From Haloterrigena salina JCM 13891 (lineage in GTDB: Archaea; Halobacteriota; Halobacteria; Halobacteriales; Natrialbaceae), in assembly GCF_000337495.1 (NCBI RefSeq), contig NZ_AOIS01000058.1:1-64000 (forward strand): a DNA stretch of 64,000 bases, in the 5' to 3' direction. The position numbers were made by a program, and so were the translations under genes. Numbering within the stretch: the stretch's first letter is position 1; each line of letters starts with the position of its first letter. Under the pieces are notes generated by a model that saw only the letters and a program-made list of their open reading frames with translations, was not told the DNA's origin and did no database searches. Shown here piece by piece: positions 1 through 8,851 of the stretch.

Positions 1-789
1 GCGTTTCGGTGAGTACTGGAGTGCGCGAGCCTCTGGGAGAGCCGATTCGCCGCCATCCACTCATACTTCATCATCACGCCCCGCACAGCACCGGCTGTGC
101 GGGGCTACTCGTATTTATCGCAGCAGTCCTCCAAGACCGATAGCGGTCTGACCGCGGTTCAATCCCGCCGATTGGCGTTATAGTAGCTCGTACGACAGAA
201 CGATCTAAGATTGTCCTGAATACGAGAGCGATCCTGCGGTCGCTTTCGGAGTGAGAGAGGCGATGCCGGTACGAGTACAACGTATGTCGATAGTCACTAT
301 CACCAGAATATCAATTTCAGTCTTCTCTCGGTTTCAAAAACTACTCACTTAATCTACAGTTAACGTTAATCGATAGACGAACCCGGTTCGCGATCTGGTT
401 CGACTCGAGTGAGTCTACAAACTAATCGTCGATAAATGGACTAAGGAACGAAGCCGAGATCCACCCGATGAGACGTCGTCCTGACTGGATAGCGCTGTTA
501 ACGAGTGTAGTGAGTTGCGTCAGCTACCGAGTACGGGAAACGGACACTACACCTACGTTCTTGCAAGAGTGGACCGGAACACGGAGCAGAAACTGTGCTT
601 CTCGAGCGAAAATACGACCGAATGTACCGCACCCAGTACGGTCAGTCCCGAAATCGACTGATGTGGAAGCTGCCACGCAGATATATACATAACTAGTCCG
701 ATACAATAGGGAACGTACTGTTTCTCGAATCACTATAGCAATACGTAAGGACGAACCTCATCCCCGAGACTCTCTCGAGTGCACACGAC
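1..789. other. Gene-poor left end
   Basis: I see no convincing gene here. The stretch is lower in GC than the neighbouring genes, and its open frames have composition unlike haloarchaeal proteins. A short GC-rich stem (gcacagc...gctgtgc) lies near 83-101. It may be the edge of a degraded accessory region, since a decayed symporter gene follows immediately. Confidence 0.5.
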
Positions 790-1430
790 TATTGATCGGA
801 GTTCCGTGACGAGCGAGACGATGAAAGTGATCGTCGAGAGGGTGGACGCGGGGACGAGCCCGTAGACGGTGACGAGTCCTACGAGAAACGCCGATCCATC
901 GATAGCACTCATGAGTCCGACGATTCGAGGATGCTCGAAAGCTGGATCCAGACGATCACCGGTAGCATTCCGACGATCCTACTCGCAACCGAGCCTTTGG
1001 CGGTGATGCGCTCCACCACAGCGACGTAATGAGCGTCGGACCGATGGCCGCGCCGAGGCCGCCCCAGGCGTAGTCGAGGACGAGCGTGTAGATCGACGTG
1101 TTCTGTGCGAGGAAGGCGAAGGCGACGCTCGCTGCCCCGAGGCCGAGCGTGACGTACTGGTAAGTAGCGAACGAGCGTCTCTTGGCTCGCGTCCGGGTGC
1201 TGTAGCCGTGGTAGAGTCCTCGACGATCGTACTCGTCGCGACGAGCAGTTGCGAGTCGGCGCTGGACAGCATCGCGGCGAAGAACTCGAGCGTGAGCAGC
1301 GGCATGGCGTTGTTCGGGTCCTCGATGCCGTCTGGCCGAAGACGGCCAGCGCGTACAGCCCGTCGAACCCGGCGTCGATGTAGACGACGAACACTACTAG
1401 AATACTCGGAACAGTGGCCGTCATTCGTCG
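790..1430 (-). pseudogene. Decayed sodium:solute symporter (PutP/SSS type), C-terminal remnant
   Basis: Segments of a sodium/solute symporter can be read on the minus strand only by jumping between frames. In transcription order they are a stretch ending LLTLEFFAAMLSSADSQLL plus VATSTIVED (about 1190-1310), then YQYVTLGLGAASVAFAFLAQ and NTSIYTLVLDYAWGGLGAA (about 1050-1160), then a hydrophobic tail. The AA-M/L-S-TADSQLL(V)-S/T motif and the YAWGGLGAA-GP helix are characteristic of PutP-like proteins. The N-terminal half is missing and at least two frameshifts interrupt the rest, so it cannot be functional. Its place beside proline-catabolic genes suggests it was once the proline importer of this island, now apparently replaced by the transporter at 5005-6456. 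The family call is good; the exact ends are approximate. Confidence 0.7.
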
Positions 1431-1771
1431 CCTCGAAAACCACCGGCTCGCAATCGTACGGACCGGCCGTCGATCAAGCGGAGTTGCGTGAGCCGATACA
1501 TTTCCGAGCGTATCTGTCCAGACTCAGCCGTCTCTAGTACTCGTCACGAGTTGCTCGCGGCCGTACTCGTCGGTCACATCGTTTCGATGAAACCTAAAAT
1601 CGGACGTACATTGTCGGTCCACAGAATGACGAAGCGGTGATCGTGCTAGATCCCACTGAAAGTCAGGGAATGTACGCGGTAAACGGCGTCAACACGAGCG
1701 GGCCGCTCCGGCGAGTGGCCGCCACAGCACAGTAGATAGTAGCACTCTTTTTTCATTCAGGATCGTGCGTG
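1431..1771. other. Intergenic, nothing recognised
   Basis: No coding potential or structured element could be supported between the symporter remnant and the convergent end of the EamA transporter gene. Confidence 0.4.
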
Positions 1772-2683
1772 TCAGTCGACGATTCCGTATCGAGTGAGCT
1801 CTGCCCGAATCTCTTCGCGTTTCATCAGTGAGAACCCCGCAACTACGAGGAGGAACCCAACAACCATTGAGAACGTGATTGGCTCCCTAAACAGAAGCCA
1901 CCCGGTAATTGCAGCAACTACAGGAGACACATACATCACAAGTGTCACCTCGAACGAGGGGCGACGCTGGAGCAGTGAAAAATAGAGCAGATACGCGACG
2001 ACTGTCGAGATGACACCGAGATAGGCGACTGCCACGCCAGCAATCAGTGGCACCTCACCACTCCACGTTTCTCCAAATAGTGGGCTCAGGGCGTGTAAAA
2101 GGACTGCACCGAGGGCCGCTGACCAAGCTGTTTGCACTGAACTGGAGAGTGACATGTCGGCGTATCGAATCAGCACACTCGCCAGCGCGACGCCACCCGC
2201 GCCCCCGAATAGAATTGCCTTGCCCAGCAGTCCCTCGGTGAACGTGATCGTTCCGGACGGAACCAGCATAACCAGCACGCCGACGAATCCGACCCCCAAG
2301 CCAGCGATAGAGAGAGGGCGAAGGCGCTCTTTGGGAAGGAGCACCCACGAGAACCCGGCTGTTAACACCGGAACGAGGCTAGTCATTATGCCCGAGAAAA
2401 CGCTCGTGGTCAGGGCCTGACCGATGTACCAGACACCGTTGCCGATTACAGTCCACAATACGCCGCCAGCAACGATCGCAAGCACGTCGCCTTGTGAACG
2501 CGGCCTCCAGTCCTCACTCCGGAGGACGACGTACCCGATCATCAGTAGGCCGGCCACGTCGAATCGCAACGCCATCAACAGAAGCGGCGGAAACGTCGAA
2601 AGCCCGATTTCGGCCGCTGGAAAGATGGTACCCCATAATAGTGCGAGAAGCCCCAGATCCCGAACGTCTCTCACTGTCGACAT
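1772..2683 (-). CDS. EamA/DMT-superfamily permease
   Basis: A predicted 303-residue drug/metabolite-transporter-superfamily protein made of two EamA repeats (roughly residues 10-140 and 150-285) and about ten membrane helices. It starts with MSTVRDVRDLGLLALLWGTI and contains the family-typical TSVFSGIMTSLVPVLTA helix and the second-repeat LGVISTVVAYLLYF and VVAAITGWLLFREP helices. I chose the ATG at 2683 over an upstream in-frame start because homologues begin just before the first helix. Such proteins usually export amino acids or metabolites; the substrate cannot be read from sequence. It points the same way as the proline racemase but is separated by 900 bp, so it is probably transcribed independently. 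Its role in the proline island is inferred from position only. Confidence 0.85.
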   Translation of the reverse strand: MSTVRDVRDLGLLALLWGTIFPAAEIGLSTFPPLLLMALRFDVAGLLMIGYVVLRSEDWRPRSQGDVLAIVAGGVLWTVIGNGVWYIGQALTTSVFSGIMTSLVPVLTAGFSWVLLPKERLRPLSIAGLGVGFVGVLVMLVPSGTITFTEGLLGKAILFGGAGGVALASVLIRYADMSLSSSVQTAWSAALGAVLLHALSPLFGETWSGEVPLIAGVAVAYLGVISTVVAYLLYFSLLQRRPSFEVTLVMYVSPVVAAITGWLLFREPITFSMVVGFLLVVAGFSLMKREEIRAELTRYGIVD

Positions 2684-3585
2684 TCTATACTCTCCGTGAT
2701 TTTGTAACCGGAGTAGCTCTCCAGATGCTGATAGACACCACACTGCGCCATTGTCCCGCGAGTTGTACTCGAGTCGCTAGCGTACTCATTCGATTGACAG
2801 CCATCTGTTGTCGTTGTCACACACGGTCTTGAAAATATCGAATTTGGCGAATTCGTTCAGAGATAACACTCGACCAGATATACAGTGTCACGTCTGGAGA
2901 TTCACTCTCTTCAACCGCTAACTCTGTTCCCGAAACTCAGCCGGGCCCACGATATGTGTCGGGATGTCGAAACCGCAGTACCGTCGAGAAGCCCCTTGCC
3001 GTCTCTGAGCGTCACCTAGTAGCCGAACCGACCAAACGATTCGATCAGTGCTTCGCATGAGTCCACTCGAGCCCATGACTCAGTCTCACCGTCGCGTTCC
3101 TCGAGGAATCTACGATTCGCCGTCGGTGGGTTCTGGGAAGGCGTTCATTGGCCTCGAGACACTCCCCGCAGATCGTGCGGTCAGTTCTCACAAACGCGAC
3201 GGGGGAGGCCGCTGCCGGTGGTCTCGTCCATCCGATCACCGCAGTGCAGGCAGAACCGGCTCGTGCTCCGACAGCTCCGCTGTACTGCGATTGATCACGA
3301 GCGAGGATTTCAGTTGTCCGTCCGATGGACGCGAGTTCGGTGAACGAGAGCCCGTAGTTGGGGAAGGCCAGCAGCGAAATCAGGGTATAACGGAGAATCC
3401 ACCGCTACCGCGTGGGGCAGTGGATTCGCTCATTCTCTCGTAACTCTTTCCCGCGACGCAACCCTCGTGGAGCAGGAAATTTTGGTTCTGGACAACCGAA
3501 TCCGCTCCGATCCAACCCCATCGACTTACTGATCCTCTCTAACGTCGTTTGATCCGAATTTCTCAGTATCGGTGTGATAACGGGT
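2684..3585. other. Long intergenic stretch with a possible zinc-finger fragment
   Basis: About 900 bp without a convincing gene. On the minus strand around 3150-3290 a Cys-rich peptide fragment (FCLHCGDRMDETT...RRVCEN) ends at a stop, and CGECLEANER continues in another frame. This could be a decayed small zinc-finger gene, but there is no start codon and the match is short. The rest shows no recognisable element. Confidence 0.3.
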
Positions 3586-4584
3586 CTAGACGCTAAAACC
3601 CGGAACTGAGTCTTCAGGATCACGTAAGAACGTGTGGGTCGCGACGATATACGCGGATCCAGCAACCTCCGATGTCATCACGCGGATGCCGTCTCTGTCC
3701 TCGTGGTCTTGGAGTTCGCCTTCGAAACGCGTTCCGATCACGCTTTCGTACTGGTATCGCTCGTTAAGGTCGAGTTCCTCCTTGTCGTGAAGAAGGGTCA
3801 TTTTGGCACAAGTCCCGGATCCGCACGGGGAACGATCGACTTGCCCTTCGCCGAAAATAACGACGTTTCGGTCGGCGTCGTTGTCTGACTCGTAGAACTC
3901 CGTAATATCTACTGTCGTACTTTTTCCAGAAAGTGGGTCTCGAAGGTCGAACTCTTGGTTGATGGTCCTCCGGATTTCAAGGCCTAATTCCACGAATTTG
4001 TCCGTATTCTCTGTCGCGACTGCGAGGTCAACTGCGGACGCAGGGACAAGTGCGAACACATTACCAGCGTGGACAACGTCTACCGGTACTACGACCGTTC
4101 TGCCGCCAAGCGACAGGGTAACTTCGACGTTATCAACAATATATGAGGTGATGTTCTGGACCGCAACTCGGTCGACCCTTCCGTCCTCACTCATCTCTGG
4201 ACGCGCTGAGACGACACCTGCTGGCGTTTCGATTCGTAACCGTGATTTCGCTTCTAGTCGTCCCGTTTCTATCAATGCAGTCACGACGCCCATAGTCCCG
4301 TGCCCACACATGTCGAGGTACCCCCCATTATCCATGAAGAATAATCCGAGGTCTACGTCGTCACGAGAGGGTGGGACCGTAATCGCCCCGAACATATCGT
4401 CATGGCCCCGTGGCTCCTTCAGCAGGAACTCACGTAAGTGATCGAATTCTTCGGCGAACTTATCGCGTTGCTCTTGAACCGTTCCGCCCTCGAACACTTC
4501 TCGGTTGAGGCCGCCAGTGATGATGCGAGTTGGCTCGCCACCCGTATGCGTGTCGATCGACTCGATAAGCACGTCTGACTGCAT
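3586..4584 (-). CDS. Proline racemase / 4-hydroxyproline epimerase family protein
   Basis: A 332-residue member of the proline racemase family, cofactor-independent enzymes that invert the alpha-carbon of proline or hydroxyproline with two cysteines acting as acid and base. Both catalytic motifs are intact: MCGHGTMG with Cys93, and DRSPCGSGTCA with Cys254. The N-terminal IESIDTHTGGEPTRI is also typical. Having Cys at both positions argues against trans-3-hydroxyproline dehydratase, which has Thr at the second site; racemase and 4-hydroxyproline 2-epimerase cannot be separated here. The gene lies 94 nt after the transporter/small-protein pair and has its own TATA-like box, so it can be expressed alone. 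It would convert D-proline or hydroxyproline isomers taken up by the neighbouring transporter for oxidation. Confidence 0.9.
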   Translation of the reverse strand: MQSDVLIESIDTHTGGEPTRIITGGLNREVFEGGTVQEQRDKFAEEFDHLREFLLKEPRGHDDMFGAITVPPSRDDVDLGLFFMDNGGYLDMCGHGTMGVVTALIETGRLEAKSRLRIETPAGVVSARPEMSEDGRVDRVAVQNITSYIVDNVEVTLSLGGRTVVVPVDVVHAGNVFALVPASAVDLAVATENTDKFVELGLEIRRTINQEFDLRDPLSGKSTTVDITEFYESDNDADRNVVIFGEGQVDRSPCGSGTCAKMTLLHDKEELDLNERYQYESVIGTRFEGELQDHEDRDGIRVMTSEVAGSAYIVATHTFLRDPEDSVPGFSV

Positions 4585-4604
4585 ATCCTACCATCCGCGA
4601 GTTC

Positions 4605-4613
4605 GAGTATAAT
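4605..4613 (-). promoter_or_regulatory. TATA-like box of the proline racemase gene
   Basis: The minus strand reads ATTATACTC centred about 26 nt upstream of the racemase ATG at 4584. That spacing predicts a leaderless transcript beginning at or next to the start codon, the common haloarchaeal arrangement. Confidence 0.5.
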
Positions 4614-4678
4614 GATTGCGCTCCCGAGGGGATCGCAGTGCCACTGAAAAAGACGGCAGTCAGATCCGCAACGGCAAC

Positions 4679-5002
4679 CTATAGTCTCTCTAAGTCGGAT
4701 ATCTGAGAGTCGTTCCAGTCGTAAAACGGCTCGTCGATCTCTTTTAGAGTCTCAACACACTCGTTGTACCGCTGGACCGCGATCTCACGATACGGGTCGT
4801 TCGGGTGGTTCTCGATCCACTCACGGAGTTCGAACAGAGCGCGCGGGGAGTAGCTCTCTATCGCCCCTTGTTTGGTTATTAACTCGGCTTTTTTGTCCTC
4901 CTCGGAAAGGGTTTTCCTGAGAGCCACTATGGAAGCACACCACAGGGTAATGATCATCGACAGCATGACGACCCAACCGAATGCAGTTAATGTCTCCGCC
5001 AT
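4679..5002 (-). CDS. Small membrane-anchored partner of the NSS transporter
   Basis: A 107-residue protein with one N-terminal membrane helix (about residues 5-28, FGWVVMLSMIITLWCASIVA) followed by a charged soluble tail of about 75 residues containing NHPNDPYREIAVQRYNECVE. Its ATG lies two bases beyond the stop codon of the upstream transporter, so the two are almost certainly co-transcribed and translationally coupled. Single-helix small subunits encoded directly after an NSS-family carrier are known in bacteria (MetP/MetS of Corynebacterium), but this one is longer, with a soluble domain I do not recognise. I infer an accessory subunit that stabilises or regulates the carrier. The gene is clearly real; the function is inference from arrangement. 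Confidence 0.75.
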   Translation of the reverse strand: MAETLTAFGWVVMLSMIITLWCASIVALRKTLSEEDKKAELITKQGAIESYSPRALFELREWIENHPNDPYREIAVQRYNECVETLKEIDEPFYDWNDSQISDLERL

Positions 5003-5004
5003 TA

Positions 5005-6456
5005 TTAGTCACCTCCTGGCGTCAGAGCGGGTTCATTCGTCTTTCCTCTCCGAATGAACTGCATGAGTAGGATACTCCCGATAGTAAGACCACCCATGAG
5101 GGCGAGACCGCTGATTGCCCGCGGGTCCTCGATATTGGTTGCGAAGTAATACCCCATAATGAAGACCATTACGGTCGGAATCACGTATTTGATGATCGGA
5201 TCCCAGTAAGAGCCGATATAGACGTCGCTGTTATGATTTAAGTCGAGGATGCGAGCGCGTTTCGAATCGATCACCCAGCCGACAAGGATGAGTATCATCA
5301 ACGTCGCGAGCGGGAGTCCGAAGTTGCCGAACATGAAGTCCATCCAGCCGAGGAACTCGGAGGAATACGCGCTCGGAATTCCGAGCAGCCACCAAGCGCC
5401 GACAACTGCTATCACGGACTGAGTACGCGTCAGACGCGTCTCTTCTTTGACCGTCGTTACCCCGACCTCTGTGATACCGAGGCCGGACGAGTATGTGGCG
5501 AACAGGAAGCCGAGGAAGAACAGAAGGCCCCAGATGTAGCCGCCGGTCATACTCGGGAAGATCGAAACGAGCGAAACGAAGGTCAACTCAGCTCCCGTAG
5601 TCGGTTCCAGACCGAACGCGAAGACGGCAGGGAACACGGTAAAGATGGCGAGTAGACCGATACTCGTGTTCCCAACCGCGGTGATCAGGCCGCCGCCGAG
5701 CGGGACGTCGTCGTTCTTTCCGAGATAGCTACCGTAAGTGAGCGCAATACCCCATCCCAGCCCGGTTGAGAAGAGTGCCTGACCGAGAGCAGCAATCCAC
5801 GTATTTGCATCGGTCATGTACTCCCACTCAGGATTGAACGCGAACGCGAGCCCTTCCATCGCTCCAGGGAGCGTTAGTCCTTTGATAGCGACTGCGGACA
5901 GCGTCACCACCAAAGCCGGGATCATCCATTTGACGACTCGTTCAATACCATCCGAGATACCGAAAAGTAAGACGAATCCGACTAGAACCGCAACTAACGT
6001 GTGCAGTCCCACCACTAACAGTGGTGACCCAGAGAACGCGGCCCAGAACGCCGTGGGATCGAATCCTGGTTGGTAGAACGTTCCCAGTACCGCGTGCGCC
6101 AGATAGTAGATTGTCCACGCGATTACCGGGGCGTAGTAAGACATCAACCCGATATTGACGATGACGACTACGAGGCCCAACCCTTCGGACCACCCCTCTC
6201 CGAGGAAGTTCTTAAACGCACCAATGACTCCCCTCTGTGTGTACCGGCCGAGAAGCGTTTCTGCCATCAATCCAGGGACGGCGATGAGGTACAGTAGGAC
6301 GAGATATATAACCAGAAACGCCCCACCTCCGTTCATTCCAGCAACGTACGGCATTCGCCAGATGTTGCCAGACCCCACCACAGCCCCGATCAGTGCCATA
6401 ACGAAACCGAACCGTGTTGCCCACTGATCACGGGCGAGTCCTGTATCTTCTTCCAT
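5005..6456 (-). CDS. Sodium-dependent transporter, neurotransmitter:sodium symporter (NSS/SNF) family
   Basis: A 483-residue membrane carrier with 11-12 helices. The N-terminus has the family signature: RDQWATRFGFVMALIGAVVGSG then NIWRMPYVAGMNGGGAFLVIY, matching the unwound helix 1 and helix 2 that bind sodium and amino acid in LeuT. A later GLGITEVGVTTVKEE segment fits helix 8 and its following loop. I chose ATG 6456 rather than 6471 because the TATA-like sequence near 6484-6490 predicts transcription starting around 6460, making the shorter form leaderless. The family imports amino acids with sodium; given its neighbours, proline, hydroxyproline or D-proline is the likely substrate, but this is inferred. 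It is the first gene of an operon with the small membrane protein. Confidence 0.88.
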   Translation of the reverse strand: MEEDTGLARDQWATRFGFVMALIGAVVGSGNIWRMPYVAGMNGGGAFLVIYLVLLYLIAVPGLMAETLLGRYTQRGVIGAFKNFLGEGWSEGLGLVVVIVNIGLMSYYAPVIAWTIYYLAHAVLGTFYQPGFDPTAFWAAFSGSPLLVVGLHTLVAVLVGFVLLFGISDGIERVVKWMIPALVVTLSAVAIKGLTLPGAMEGLAFAFNPEWEYMTDANTWIAALGQALFSTGLGWGIALTYGSYLGKNDDVPLGGGLITAVGNTSIGLLAIFTVFPAVFAFGLEPTTGAELTFVSLVSIFPSMTGGYIWGLLFFLGFLFATYSSGLGITEVGVTTVKEETRLTRTQSVIAVVGAWWLLGIPSAYSSEFLGWMDFMFGNFGLPLATLMILILVGWVIDSKRARILDLNHNSDVYIGSYWDPIIKYVIPTVMVFIMGYYFATNIEDPRAISGLALMGGLTIGSILLMQFIRRGKTNEPALTPGGD

Positions 6457-6473
6457 GCTACGAAAAAACATGA

Positions 6474-6511
6474 ATGATACGGTTGTATAAACCTTCCTGT
6501 TCTCGTATCAT
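6474..6511 (-). promoter_or_regulatory. Promoter with flanking 8-bp inverted repeat upstream of the transporter
   Basis: ATGATACG (6474-6481) is repeated in inverted orientation as CGTATCAT (6504-6511), and the TATA-like TTTATAC of the transporter gene lies between the arms. A dimeric regulator bound here would straddle the promoter. The HTH-10 protein of the island is one candidate binder, but nothing in the sequence links them directly. Confidence 0.4.
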
Positions 6512-6979
6512 GGACATGGTTACATCAAACCGCCTGCTCGAATGCTGTAATCAGGATCGATCCTCCAGTACTTGGTGATTCCAAAAATAGTTGTAGGGGT
6601 CGTGTAGACGACCAGCCAGTGCTCTGTGCTGGTCAGACTGTCATGCAATATCTCGTGAAATCGTTCGATCCCCCATCGTATCGGTCTCAAAATCGGTACA
6701 TTCGAAGAACGCGTAGGGCAGTGTGGGGGTCCTCGATCTATCAGCGCCTCGCTGAGCAAACAACAGATCGTGGCACTAGACGATTACGCACAGACGTCTG
6801 TGTTGCCGATGACTGGTGCGCTCAGCGATCAATGACTAAAACGGTGAACGCCGCGTACGCTGAGCGCACGTACTCGATGATTCGTGAACCGACAGGAGTA
6901 GTCTCGTCTCTCGTCTGAAACGGATCTTGTGCGCTGTCGTCAGTAGGAGCGTTTCCTCGGCGTTACTGACTCCACTCCA
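6512..6979. other. Intergenic, nothing recognised
   Basis: This gap between the transporter promoter and the end of the proline dehydrogenase gene is lower in GC than its flanks. I could support neither a gene nor an insertion-sequence remnant in it. Confidence 0.4.
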
Positions 6980-7819
6980 TCAGACGCCGACGACGGCGCG
7001 AAGCGCGAACAGCGCGTTCTCCTTCCGTTCGCGGACACGGCGGTAGAAGTACTGCATCCACTTGTCGCCGTAGGGGACGTACTGATTGACCTCGTAGCCC
7101 TTCTCGGCGAGTTCTCGCTGTGCGTCCTCGCGGACGCCCATGAGCATCTGAATCTCGAACGGCGTGCCGTACTCCTTGTGGAGGTCGACCGCGGTCTTGA
7201 GCATCTTCGTGTCGTGGCTCCCGACCGCGACACCGTGATCGAACTCGCGGAAGAGGAACTCGAGGTGGTCCTCGTAGGCCTCGTCGACGGCCGCCTTCGA
7301 ATCGAGCGCGACCGACGACGGTTCGTCGTAGGCGCCCTTGACCAGACGGACCGCCGCGGGAACGTCGGCGAGTCGCTCGAGGTCGTCGCGCGTCCGCGTG
7401 AGGTTGGCCTGAATCGCGACGCCGACGCCGTCCGGGTGGTCGCGGGCCGCGGATTCGACGGCGTCGAGGGTCGTGTCGGTCGTCGTGTGGTCTTCCATGT
7501 CACACCAGACGAAGACGTCTTCGGCCGCCGCGGCCTCGACGATTCGTTCGAAGTTCGCCGTGAAGACGTCCGGACCGACGTCGATCCCGATCTGGGAGGG
7601 TTTGACGGAGATGGTCCCGTTCAGGTCGCGCTCGGCCAGTTGGGAGGCGAGATGGCAGTATTCGTCGGCGTCTTCGGCCGCGGGTTCGGGTTCGTGGTAG
7701 TGTTCGCCGAGGAGGTTCAGGATGCCGCCCATTCCGTCTCGATTACAGTCGGAAACGTGATCCAGTGCACCGGATGCGGACGTGCCGGCGACGAACCGGC
7801 TCGCAATCGGGGGAATCAT
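6980..7819 (-). CDS. Proline dehydrogenase
   Basis: A 279-residue monofunctional FAD-dependent proline dehydrogenase, which oxidises L-proline to delta-1-pyrroline-5-carboxylate and passes electrons to the membrane quinone pool. The TIM-barrel motifs occur in order: ISVKPSQIGID, RLVKGAYDEP, GSHDTKML, FEIQMLMGVRE, YVPYGDKW, and the C-terminal substrate-binding YFYRRVRERKEN helix with the conserved paired arginines and Glu-Asn. I start at ATG 7819 (MIPPIASRFVAG), since the upstream extension is unlike homologues. The length is normal for the archaeal/Gram-positive type. It lies 87 nt downstream of the HTH-10 regulator on the same strand and diverges from the P5C dehydrogenase gene, so the two oxidation steps of proline catabolism sit side by side. 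Confidence 0.93.
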   Translation of the reverse strand: MIPPIASRFVAGTSASGALDHVSDCNRDGMGGILNLLGEHYHEPEPAAEDADEYCHLASQLAERDLNGTISVKPSQIGIDVGPDVFTANFERIVEAAAAEDVFVWCDMEDHTTTDTTLDAVESAARDHPDGVGVAIQANLTRTRDDLERLADVPAAVRLVKGAYDEPSSVALDSKAAVDEAYEDHLEFLFREFDHGVAVGSHDTKMLKTAVDLHKEYGTPFEIQMLMGVREDAQRELAEKGYEVNQYVPYGDKWMQYFYRRVRERKENALFALRAVVGV

Positions 7820-7906
7820 ACCCAATCGCTGGTACGGAACCCCCCTAAATCGATACCCGACCAAAAGATTCTGCTTAGTGTGTGTCGGAATAAACGGCGG
7901 AGGCGA

Positions 7907-8638
7907 TCAGGCGTCGTCGGGATTGAGCAACTTCGCTTCGGCCTTCCGGAGGTGCTCGAGCAGCGTCGTCTTCGAGACGCCGAGTTCGTCCGCGAGTTCG
8001 CGCGTGCTGATCTCGCGGGGCCAGGCGTAGTAGTTCTGCTCGCAGGCGAGTTCGAACGCTTCGCGCTGTCGGGGCGTGAGACGATCCGTCCGGTCGGCGG
8101 TCTCGGACGGGCCGCCGTCGGGCGTGGCGACCCGGCTGACCGAGATTTCCGCGTCTGTCTCGGTCCGGATCGCCTCGAGTCGGTTCCGGATCTCGTCGCG
8201 GCCACCGGCGACGAAGACCGGCCAGTGTTCGACGCCGCCTTCGACACGCACCGACGCATCGTGGATGAAGCCGTGGGAGACGAGCGCGTCGCTGATGCTG
8301 TGTTCGGGCTCGTACTCGACGAACAGTTCGCGGGTCGCGTTCCCCGGGTTCGGTGCCGTACTGGTCGGTCGTTGTCCGAGTTCGACCGTCGAGTGGGTCA
8401 GCGGCGACTCATCCGCGAAAGCGACGAACTCGTCGAGTTGGTTCGTCGTATCGGCGTACACGGTGAAGTGGCCTTTGACCGCGTCCTCGACGGTGCGGTG
8501 GACGGTGTGGACGAGCAGACCGGCGTCGACCGCCTCGGTCGCCTGCAAGCCCCAACAATCCGGATGCCAGATCTCGAGTGTGAGTCGTGTGCCGTCCGGA
8601 GACCCTGTCGTAGTCGTCGTCGGACTCGTGCTGCTCAT
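7907..8638 (-). CDS. HTH-10 (Bat-type) transcriptional regulator, probable proline-pathway regulator
   Basis: A 243-residue haloarchaeal regulator. The N-terminal ~170 residues form the effector-sensing region usual in the bacterio-opsin-activator family. The C-terminus carries an HTH-10 domain: LTPRQREAFELACEQNYYAW, then the helix-turn-helix STRELADELGVSKTTLLEHLRKAE (about 188-238). It is transcribed divergently from the P5C dehydrogenase gene, across a 213-bp gap, and directly precedes proline dehydrogenase. That placement strongly suggests it controls both, with proline or P5C as a plausible effector. The minus strand has a TATA-like TTTATAG about 35 nt upstream of the start. Family is certain; target and effector are inferred. 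Confidence 0.85.
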   Translation of the reverse strand: MSSTSPTTTTTGSPDGTRLTLEIWHPDCWGLQATEAVDAGLLVHTVHRTVEDAVKGHFTVYADTTNQLDEFVAFADESPLTHSTVELGQRPTSTAPNPGNATRELFVEYEPEHSISDALVSHGFIHDASVRVEGGVEHWPVFVAGGRDEIRNRLEAIRTETDAEISVSRVATPDGGPSETADRTDRLTPRQREAFELACEQNYYAWPREISTRELADELGVSKTTLLEHLRKAEAKLLNPDDA

Positions 8639-8851
8639 GGGTCGGCTCTACTCGCTAGTTCCGTGTGAGCACTATAAACATACTGAATAGCGATAACGCG
8701 CGTTAGTTCGCCGCCGATCGGCTCGATTCCATCGCGTTGGTGGCTGAAACGCGGGTTGAGAGACGTCCTTTGCACCGATCGCCGGGGGAGGCGGGCGTTC
8801 CCGACCATGGGAGGCCGTGGTTATTCCGCGATGATCCATCATTCATACCGT

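Noticed and set aside
3048-3443. 131-residue gene in the gap before the racemase
   Set aside because: Ser/Arg-rich composition with no acidic bias or recognisable motif; judged non-coding.
6619-6918. Transposase remnant
   Set aside because: Lower GC suggested an insertion sequence, but neither translated motifs nor terminal inverted repeats could be found.
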